Source of the DNA: CAZNVB01 sp964576265
GTDB taxonomy: Bacteria > Acidobacteriota > Aminicenantia > Aminicenantales > UBA8522
Direction: 5' to 3'
NCBI GenBank assembly: GCA_964576265.1
Contig: CAZNVB010000075.1
Location: 1 to 14,349 of the forward strand
DNA length: 14,349 nt
Shown: positions 5,857 through 13,100 of the stretch, piece after piece
Position numbering within the stretch: position 1 is the stretch's first letter
How the letters are laid out: every line of letters begins with the position of its first letter
Notes under the pieces: model-generated
Databases searched by the model: none
Told to the model about the DNA's origin: nothing
What the model saw: only the letters and a program-made list of their open reading frames with translations
Made by a program: the position numbers and the translations under genes

Positions 5857-6834
5857 TCAGCGGCCCGTCAGATCCCTAAAAACGGACGGCGAGATGTTTC
5901 CCCCGCTCGCGACAAGCACCGTTCTTTTGCCCCAAAACAAGCTCGGCCTCTCGAGAAGTGCGGCGAGAGGAAGAGCACCGGCGCCCTCGACCATCCGACC
6001 GTGCTCGGCAAAAAGAATGGACATCGCTTCCACGATCCGTGATTCCCTGACCAAGACGATCTCATCGACAAGCTCGCGGCAAAGATCAAAGGTTACGGCG
6101 CCGACTTCAATTCCTCCAGCCACGGCTTCGGCTATGGTTTCTTTCTCTTCGATGTCGACGATTCGTCCGGCCTTGAGCGAGGCGGCCATGAAGGCCGAAT
6201 GAATCGGCTCGACTCCGATGACCTGAAGATGCGGATGCCCAGTCTTGACCCAGGCGCCGATTCCGCTGGCCAAACCTCCTCCTCCGATGGGGATGACGAT
6301 GGTATCCAGTTCTTGGAGATCGTCCATGATTTCGCGGCCGATCGTCCCCTGTCCGGCGATGATATCAACGTCATTGTAGGGAGATACATAGATACGGCCC
6401 GTTTCGGCGGCCAGCTCTCTGGCTTTAGACTCGGCTTTATCGCAGCCGCCGGCCGTTTGGACGATCTCGACTGGATATTCCTCCAGGCGGCGTTTCTTCT
6501 CCTCCGCTATGGACTCCGGCAACACAAGTGTCAACGGCATTTTTTCCATTCGCGCCGCCAAGCACATCCCCAGGGCATGGTTTCCGGTCGAGGCGGAAAC
6601 CAGGCCCCGCCCCTTTTCTTCGGCAGACAGGCACCTGAGTTTGTTGAGGGCGCCCCGAAACTTGAAAGAACCTGTTTTCTGCTCGGTTTCCCATTTGACA
6701 AAAATGTCCGCTCCCGTAAGATCGCCAAGACGCAACGAGCGTTTAAGCGGCGTCCAGTGGATGTCCGACCGGATGCGGATCCAGGCGCGGTCAACTTCTG
6801 CTGCGACCCTGGCAGATAGAGCGGTCTCTTTCAT
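5857..6834 (-). CDS. Threonine/serine dehydratase (catabolic type, no ACT domain)
   Basis: A 325-residue fold-type II PLP enzyme that deaminates L-threonine to 2-oxobutyrate and usually L-serine to pyruvate. The Schiff-base lysine is Lys58 in TGSFKFRGA (54-62). ASTGNHALG (81-89) corresponds to the family's SAGNHAQG loop with two changes. The PLP-phosphate tetraglycine loop is GGGG at 184-187, and SGGN (310-313) closes the cofactor pocket. It ends without the C-terminal ACT-like regulatory domain of biosynthetic IlvA, as in TdcB-type enzymes. ATG 6834 gives the expected N-terminus; the upstream in-frame extension crosses the promoter. 2-Oxobutyrate is a propionyl-CoA precursor, which fits the methylmalonyl-CoA genes in this window. 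Serine racemase or 3-hydroxyaspartate ammonia-lyase are alternatives within the same family. Confidence 0.88.
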   Translation of the reverse strand: MKETALSARVAAEVDRAWIRIRSDIHWTPLKRSLRLGDLTGADIFVKWETEQKTGSFKFRGALNKLRCLSAEEKGRGLVSASTGNHALGMCLAARMEKMPLTLVLPESIAEEKKRRLEEYPVEIVQTAGGCDKAESKARELAAETGRIYVSPYNDVDIIAGQGTIGREIMDDLQELDTIVIPIGGGGLASGIGAWVKTGHPHLQVIGVEPIHSAFMAASLKAGRIVDIEEKETIAEAVAGGIEVGAVTFDLCRELVDEIVLVRESRIVEAMSILFAEHGRMVEGAGALPLAALLERPSLFWGKRTVLVASGGNISPSVFRDLTGR

Positions 6835-6847
6835 GGGTAGAATCTTT

Positions 6848-6876
6848 ATTTTAGGGAATTTCGCCTCCTCTGTCAC
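6848..6876 (-). promoter_or_regulatory. Strong promoter for threonine dehydratase with a very short leader
   Basis: On the minus strand GTGACA (6871-6876, five of six) is followed by exactly 17 bases and TAAAAT (6848-6853, five of six). The expected start is near 6838-6843, only a few bases before the ATG at 6834. A GAGGAGG-like sequence lies upstream of the -10 box but would not be in the transcript, so the message appears essentially leaderless. Confidence 0.6.
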
Positions 6877-7050
6877 TCGCGGCAGGCTTTTCAAGGTTCG
6901 GCAAATTCAGAGCGGCCTAAGGGGACGGTGGATGGCCGGTGAAATCATTTTTCTAAAATAAGAATGGAATCTTCCAGCCGGGTCGGAAATCAACCGTCCG
7001 AAGTCCACTCCTTGCCTTCCGGGGTGCTTTCTATCCTCCCGGCGATTCAT

Positions 7051-7056
7051 TATAAT
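7051..7056 (+). promoter_or_regulatory. TATAAT -10 box for the DUF72-lysA operon; probable leaderless start
   Basis: A perfect TATAAT ends nine bases before the ATG at 7066. The purines nearest the expected start are G7065 and A7066, which would make the mRNA start at the initiation codon. The -35 region (TTTCTA at 7028-7033 with 17-base spacing) is weak, three of six. There is no Shine-Dalgarno between the box and the ATG. Confidence 0.5.
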
Positions 7057-7065
7057 AAGACCCCG

Positions 7066-7965
7066 ATGAGTCGTTTCTATTTCGGGACAGCCGGCTGGAG
7101 CTACGAGGACTGGGCCGGGATCGTCTATCCGGAAAGGAAACCTCGGGGCTTCCATCCCCTCACTTACCTGGCGGCCTATCTCGACATCATCGAGATCAAC
7201 AGCACCTTCTACCGGACGCCTTCGGCGATGATGTCGCTTTTTTGGATTCGAAGGGTGGCGGAATTTCCGGGCTTCCTTTTTGCTGTTAAAATCAACCGGG
7301 TCTTCACCCATGAAAGAAAAGATTGGACGGCTAAAGACGTAGACGATTTCAACCGCGGAATCGAGCCCTTGAGGTCGTCGGGACGGCTGGCTTCGCTACT
7401 CTTTCAGTTTCCCTGGTCCTTCGTCCGCTCGCCGGCCAATGAGGATTACATGATCGATCTCTTCCGTCTCTTCTCCGGCGACCCGCTGACGGTCGAGGTC
7501 CGGCATCTCTCTTGGGACGTCCCCGAATTCTACCAGCTTCTCGGGGCTCATCAGGTCGGATTTTGCAACATCGACCAGCCGGTCCTGCACAATTCGATTA
7601 AACCCTCGGCCAAGCACACCCGGACCGATTTTTCCTATGTCCGGCTCCACGGTCGGAATTACAAGGATTGGTTCCGCGAAGGAGCCGGACGGGACGATCG
7701 CTATAATTATCTTTATTCCCGCGAAGAGTTGGACGAGTGGGTGGAAAGAATCCGCCAGCTCGGTCAGAACACAGGCAAGGTCTTCGTCATCACCAATAAT
7801 CATTACCGCGGCCAGGCTATGGCCAACGCTCTCCAGATCAAGAACATGATAACCGGCGAAAAACTGGATATCCCCGGCTCGCTGCTTAAAACCTACCCTG
7901 TTCTCGAAGAGATCGTCAAAAAAATCAGCCGGGGTCAGCTCGATCTTTTTGGGAAAAAAGAATGA
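7066..7965 (+). CDS. DUF72 (YecE-like) TIM-barrel protein with a C-terminal clamp-binding motif
   Basis: A 299-residue protein of the DUF72 family, whose biochemical function is not established. It has the family opening FYFGTAGWSYEDW (4-16), then EINSTFYRTPS (43-53), FAVKINRVFTHER (72-84), LLFQFPWSF (110-118), the YVRLHGRN segment near 194-201, YNYLYSREEL near 214-223, and NNHYRGQAMANAL near 246-258. The last ten residues contain QLDLF (291-295) followed by GKKE, which fits the bacterial sliding-clamp-binding consensus QL[S/D]LF and sits on a free tail. The frame is open upstream to 6964, but that part lacks family similarity and crosses the TATAAT box, so ATG 7066 is preferred. It leads an operon with the decarboxylase gene 19 bases downstream. 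Confidence 0.9.
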   Translation: MSRFYFGTAGWSYEDWAGIVYPERKPRGFHPLTYLAAYLDIIEINSTFYRTPSAMMSLFWIRRVAEFPGFLFAVKINRVFTHERKDWTAKDVDDFNRGIEPLRSSGRLASLLFQFPWSFVRSPANEDYMIDLFRLFSGDPLTVEVRHLSWDVPEFYQLLGAHQVGFCNIDQPVLHNSIKPSAKHTRTDFSYVRLHGRNYKDWFREGAGRDDRYNYLYSREELDEWVERIRQLGQNTGKVFVITNNHYRGQAMANALQIKNMITGEKLDIPGSLLKTYPVLEEIVKKISRGQLDLFGKKE

Positions 7966-7970
7966 ACGGC

Positions 7971-7976
7971 AAAGGA
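7971..7976 (+). promoter_or_regulatory. Shine-Dalgarno that sets the GTG start of the decarboxylase
   Basis: AAAGGA lies eight bases before the GTG at 7985 and just after the stop of the DUF72 gene. No in-frame ATG exists near the N-terminus, and the alternative TTG at 7949 lies inside the upstream gene, so this site decides the start. Confidence 0.6.
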
Positions 7977-7984
7977 TCCTGACC

Positions 7985-9226
7985 GTGTGGTGGGAAAACA
8001 ATTTTGTCCGAGTTCGACACGGACGCCTCTATATCGGCCGCCGTCCAGCAGAGGCCATTGCCCGCGCCTTCGGAACCCCGATTTTTGTCTATGGACGATC
8101 GCGAATTCTGGCCAACATCGACCGCCTCCAAACCATTTTTTCGCGGGCGACCGGCCTCGAAGTCAGGATTTGCTATGCCCTCAAAGCAAACCCCAATCCC
8201 GGCATTCTCGAAACGCTCCGCAAGCGAAATGGCTGGATCGACGCCGTTTCGCCCGGCGAAGTCGAGGCGGTGCGCCGGGCCGGGTTTCCAGGCGAGAGAA
8301 TTCTGTTCACCGGCACGTCCGTCAGCCGGGAAGACCTGCGCCGGGTTTTCCGCCACCGCGGGGTGACCGTCAACATCGATGCCCTCGAACAAATCGAGTT
8401 GATGAAAGAACTGAAAGAGGCGGAATTTCCCGGGCGCCAGATCCGCGTCTCGGTGCGCCTCAACCCAGGAATGGGGCGCGGATTCAACCCGCGCGTAGTC
8501 ACGGCCGGAGCCCGGTCCGCGGACGGGACTCCGGTGAAATTCGGCCTGGAAGAAAAGAAAATTCTTCCCGCCTTTGAAAAAGCGGTCTCAGCCGGGTTTC
8601 TGCCCGTCGCCCTGCACCAGCATCTCGGCTCCGGCTGGGTGGCCCAGGATTTTGCTGTCGTCAAAACGGCGGTGGAAAAAATGGTGAAAGTGGCCCGCGA
8701 GGTGGAGAAGAAAGGATTCCCGCTCGAATTTCTCGATTTCGGGGGCGGATTCGGACCCCGATATTCAAACGCTCAGCGACCTTTTCCGGTTGAAAAATAT
8801 GCTTCTTATATCGGCCAGAAGATCGCCCGTTCCGGGCTCGGCATTCGGGCAATCGCCGTTGAGCCGGGAAAATATCTCGTCGCCGACGCGGGTGTCCTCC
8901 TCGTTGGCGTCGAATATCTTAAAGAAAGTCACGGTCTGCTGTTTGCCTGCGTCAATTGCGGAACCTTCAACAGCCTCCCCCGGCCGGCTGTCTATCCTCA
9001 GGCTTACCACGAAATCGTCAACTGCCGCGCGGTCCGAGGTCCCGACATGAAACCTGTGACCGTGGCCGGCAACTTGTGCGAAACCGGAGATGTCTTCGGT
9101 CGGGAAATCCTCATGTCTGTGCCGCGGCGAGGCGACGTCCTGGCCGTCCTCTGCGCCGGCGCTTATGGACGCAGTATGGCTTCCCATTTCAACCTCAGGA
9201 CGATTCCGAAAGAAATCCTAATCTAA
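7985..9226 (+). CDS. lysA: Diaminopimelate decarboxylase-like PLP enzyme (fold type III)
   Basis: A 413-residue group IV decarboxylase. The expected reaction is meso-diaminopimelate to L-lysine plus CO2, the last step of lysine synthesis. The PLP lysine is Lys67 in CYALKAN (63-69). HQHLGSGW at 211-218 replaces the usual HIGSQ. FLDFGGGFG follows near 243-251. EPGK (293-296) stands where the family has EPGR. Arg333 and Tyr337 in RPAVY match the substrate/PLP-binding R...Y pair. CETGD (365-369) holds the dimer-contributed catalytic Cys, and CAGAYGRSMASHFN (390-403) carries the conserved Tyr394. The GTG start is set by AAAGGA. It is the second gene after DUF72. No other lysine gene is in the window. 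The variations leave another basic diamino acid possible as substrate. Confidence 0.85.
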   Translation: MWWENNFVRVRHGRLYIGRRPAEAIARAFGTPIFVYGRSRILANIDRLQTIFSRATGLEVRICYALKANPNPGILETLRKRNGWIDAVSPGEVEAVRRAGFPGERILFTGTSVSREDLRRVFRHRGVTVNIDALEQIELMKELKEAEFPGRQIRVSVRLNPGMGRGFNPRVVTAGARSADGTPVKFGLEEKKILPAFEKAVSAGFLPVALHQHLGSGWVAQDFAVVKTAVEKMVKVAREVEKKGFPLEFLDFGGGFGPRYSNAQRPFPVEKYASYIGQKIARSGLGIRAIAVEPGKYLVADAGVLLVGVEYLKESHGLLFACVNCGTFNSLPRPAVYPQAYHEIVNCRAVRGPDMKPVTVAGNLCETGDVFGREILMSVPRRGDVLAVLCAGAYGRSMASHFNLRTIPKEILI

Positions 9227-9232
9227 GTTTTC

Positions 9233-10174
9233 TTAATCTCCCAGCTGTTCATCGGCCAGGATCTTCCGCAACGCCCCCTCGAGTTCGGGGTAAAGAAAAT
9301 GAAATCCATTGGCCAATAGGGCCCGAGGCATCGCTTTCTGCCCGCCGAGAATTGTTTCCTCGGCCATCTGGCCGAAAAGGAAACGCAGAAAGAATGAAGG
9401 AAGGCGAAGAAACGAAGGCCGTTTCATCACTCGGCCCAGGGTCTGGGCAAAATCTTTCATCCGCACCGGCAGAGGTGAGGAGAGGTTAAAAGGGCCACTC
9501 AGGCTGCCGTTTTCCAGAACAAAACGGATCGCCCGAACCTCATCCTGACGGTGAATCCAGGACAGCCACTGCCTGCCCGAACCGAGCGAGCCCCCGACAA
9601 AACAACGAAACGGCTTGAGGAACCGCGGCAAAACGCCGCCATCGCTGTCCAGAACCACCCCCGAGCGAATGATCACCCGCCGCACGCCCAGCCCCTCGAC
9701 TTCTTTCGTCGAATCTTCCCACCGGCGGGCCAGCTCGGCCAGAAAACCTTCGCCCGGGGGCGCCGACTCGTCAAGCTCTCGGTCGGTTTGGAATCCGTAG
9801 AATCCTATCGCGGACGCCTGGACGAGCGTCTGCGATTTCGACGCGACTCCGCTTAAAGCCAGACAGATCGCCCGTCCCGCATTGAGCCGGCTTTCCACAA
9901 GCCGCTTCTTCTGTTCGCTCGTCCATCGGCCCGCTCCGATATTCTCGCCAACGAGATTGACAAACGCCCGAGCCCGCGATGCGAAATCCTGCCAGCCCTC
10001 GGCTGTTCGGCCGTCCCATTCGATAAGGAGGTGGCGATCTCCGAAGATCTCCCTGCCCTTATTTCGATCTCGGGTCAAGATGGCGACTTCCCATCCGGCC
10101 CGGCTGAGATGTTGGACAAGCGCCCGGCCGATAAATCCGGTCGCGCCGGCAATGATGATCAAATTCGATGTCAT
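9233..10174 (-). CDS. TIGR01777-family SDR nucleoside-diphosphate-sugar epimerase-like protein (YfcH/SDR39U1 type)
   Basis: A 313-residue atypical short-chain dehydrogenase. The dinucleotide-binding loop is GATGFIG (10-16). FVNLVGENIGAGRWT is near 71-85 and SAIGFYG near 121-127, both typical of the TIGR01777 group. WLSWIHRQDEVRA is near 204-216, and the C-terminal DUF1731-like tail has MPRALLANGFHFLYPELEGAL. The reaction is not known for this family; NAD(P)-dependent epimerase or reductase activity is inferred from the fold. The ATG at 10174 has GAGAGG (10180-10185) five bases upstream. It starts 11 bases after the stop of the giant activase-related gene, so they form an operon. Its stop lies six bases from that of the convergent decarboxylase gene. 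Confidence 0.88.
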   Translation of the reverse strand: MTSNLIIIAGATGFIGRALVQHLSRAGWEVAILTRDRNKGREIFGDRHLLIEWDGRTAEGWQDFASRARAFVNLVGENIGAGRWTSEQKKRLVESRLNAGRAICLALSGVASKSQTLVQASAIGFYGFQTDRELDESAPPGEGFLAELARRWEDSTKEVEGLGVRRVIIRSGVVLDSDGGVLPRFLKPFRCFVGGSLGSGRQWLSWIHRQDEVRAIRFVLENGSLSGPFNLSSPLPVRMKDFAQTLGRVMKRPSFLRLPSFFLRFLFGQMAEETILGGQKAMPRALLANGFHFLYPELEGALRKILADEQLGD

Positions 10175-10185
10175 CAGCGCCTCTC

Positions 10186-13100
10186 TCAGAGCCGATCAGA
10201 ACCCCAAACAAAGCGCTGCGCCGTCACCGCCGCCTCCTTTCTTTTCTTGAGATAATAGATATACGGCTCCAGGTTCTCATTCGGATCATGAATTCCATCG
10301 TAAAAAAGATGGATCACCGGAACGCCGAATGCTTGTTCCAGCCAGTCAAGAAGAGCGCGGCTGACGACTCCCGGGCAGCAATAGAGGGGGTTAATATGAA
10401 CAAACCCATCCGGCCGAAAATGCTCGAGGTAATAAAAGACCTTGAGGAGATTTTGGGCGCTTTCTCCCCCGAGCTCCGGAGGAATACCGATTTTTCTCAA
10501 CTTTTTGAGAAGAGAGCCTCCAAGAAGCGGATGGAGCCCGCCGAGGACAGGAGCTGCGGCCTTGCGAAATTGAAGGTCGTGATAGCGAACAAAAGCATTA
10601 AGGGCTTTCGCTTGAGCCAGGGAAGCAAGATCCCGGTCTCTCCGGCTTTTTTCGATTCGGTTGAGATAGGAAAAATAGCTGATATCAATAAACGAGCTGG
10701 GCCAGGCTTCGCCTCCAGCCGCCTCAATGGCCCCTTCGACATTCCGGTTGAAGGCGCTATTGCTCGTGACATAAAGATCGCCGAGAATGATCAACATCGG
10801 GCGTCTTTCATCGGAACCTCTTCTTCTGATGGCGGCGAAATCGGCCACGATTCTTTTGAACGCCTGGAGGACGTCTTTTTTCCCGACGATCGTCCGGCCG
10901 ATCTTTCCCAGAGAGGCTTTCCTCACCTCTTCGGTCTCCCCGGCTGATTCTTCGTATGGCCTGACCCGGGCGGTCATCTGATTGATCAGGCCGCCCATGA
11001 TGTAGCTTTTAAGGAGAGCCAGGCTGAGCGGTAAGGCAAATTGCTGCCCGGCCACATCGGTGGTGAAAATTTTCATCTCTTCGAAGCCGGCCTTCTTCAG
11101 CCCAGCCTGAACAGCGAGCGGAATCTGGGGAAAATTGCATCCCAAATAGGACGTCGGGATGATCGCAGCCGTCCGGCTCGCCGGCAGACCAGCCTTTTCG
11201 ACCGTCTTGATCAATCCTCCCAGGATGGCCGCCACGGGGACACATTCTCCGCCGCCCACCCGCCTGAGGCCTTCGATAATCGATTCGGCGTTCTCCTCAC
11301 AGACAACCGCCTCATAGCCGAAGCGTTCAAGAACGGCCCGGCCAAGATGGGTGGCGCTGTCGTCAATATGGGGGATCAGCCAGACCCTGTCCTTTCGCAA
11401 TGGAAGAAACGTCACGGGACGAATCGTCTGAGCCGGACGGCGTTCCCAGTTCCGGAATGACTCGAGCGCGGCCTCGATGCGCGTCTGGTACCCGACTTCA
11501 GAACTGAGTTCATCGAGCTGCAGAATAAGGTATGGCCGGCCCTGCCTTTCCATGATTTCCTTAAAATAGTTCATCAGAAACGCGTCGGGGCTGCAGCGGA
11601 AATTCGTGACATAGACCGGAAACAGACGTTTGCTCTGGATGACCAGCTCCGCCGCCCGGAGGATACTTTTTCCATAGTGCCAGTGAACTTTGTTCAGGTA
11701 ATCGCCCGTATAGCGCGGCGAGAGAGATTCCAGCGGCAACGTGTCCTGGGTCAATACTCGAACGCCGGCCTGCTGAATCAGATCCGGGATTCCACGGTTC
11801 AGAGAGCGATCGAGGAGATTGTACGGTCGACCGAGAAGCACAATCGCCATTTCATCTCTTCTCTCAACTTCGGCCAGGATGTTCTCTCCGAGCTCGCGCC
11901 GGGCATTCTTCAGGGCGAGAAATGCCTTTAGGCTCTCGTCCAGGGCCCGGCGAATATCTCTTTTTAGCAGCCGAAGGGGTTTTCCGATTGCCTGAGAGAG
12001 AGAATCGGCTGTTTCCTCTGGATCGAGCCTGAGATCGACAAGCGGCGAGAGGAGATTCTTTTTTTCACTGAAAAGGTCGGAGTTTCGAAGCATGACCGGA
12101 AGATAAGAGGTATAATAACAGAAAAAATTCCGTTTGACCTTGGGCTCGGACCTCGGTCCCTGAATCATCACCGGGAAAAAGACGAAATCCGCCCCTTCTT
12201 CCTGGAGCCAGTCGGCATGGCCGTGTGCTAAGAGAATGGGCGAACAGAATTCAGCCCGGGCCTGCCGTTTGCCCCTCGCCAGAATGTCCTTATGCTGAGG
12301 AGAGCATACTGTCCGGAAACCGAGGCTGGCAAAAAAATCTTCCCAGAACGGGAGATATTCGACGAGCGGCAGGGCACGAGGCAAGCCGATTTTTTCCGGT
12401 CGAGTCGGCTCCGCAAGCGGCTTCAGCCGGGTGGATTCCCTGGCCCGGGCATAAACCTTCTGTATTGAGTCAAAAGGAAAGCTTTTTTCTTTATGGCCCG
12501 AATCTTCGTACTCCCGACCGCACTGAAAGCCCCAGGCGGCCCGTTCGTCGCCTGTGTCGACGATCGTGATCTGACAGCGGTTACGGCAGTAACCGCAAAT
12601 TTCGGTCCGCTGGGCGTGAGAAGTCCGGAAAAATTTAAGACCGAGAAAACTCGACCTGGCGGGGCGGCGTTCGTCAAGGAGAAGACAGACTCCCAAAGCT
12701 CCGGCAAGATGGCAAAAGCGGGAGACCCGAATGGGCTTGCCGATTGCCCCCTCGAAAGCGGCGACGAGAGCTTTATTTCTCGCCGTGGCTCCCTGAAAGC
12801 AGATTCTCTCGCCGAGTTTCGCTTGACCGACGACCCTCATCAGATAGTTATCCCGGACCGAATGGAGGACCGAGGCCATCAGTTCTTCCCTGGGCCAACC
12901 CTCCGCCAAAAAACGGCTGATGTCTCTCTCCATATAAACGGTGCAGCGGTCGGAGATGACCGGGCCGCTCCTCCCCAACGCCAGGGCCGAGAAATCTTCC
13001 AGCGAGACATTCAGCCGCTTGGCCTGCTCTTCGATGAATGAGCCTGTTCCGGCCGCGCAGATGTAGTTCATGATGGCCTGGACCACGGCGCCCCTCTGGA

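Noticed and set aside
6964..7065. In-frame 34-residue extension of the DUF72 protein, with a TAAAAT-like box just before its ATG at 6964
   Set aside because: The extension has no resemblance to the DUF72 N-terminus and contains the TATAAT box at 7051. The family starts at FYFGTAGWSY, which fits ATG 7066.
10168..10947. 259-codon open frame on the plus strand opposite the giant gene, and other long antisense frames (for example 6199-6819 and 13180-13719)
   Set aside because: They lack any recognisable family pattern, lie wholly within well-supported genes on the other strand, and are expected from the GC-rich codon bias.
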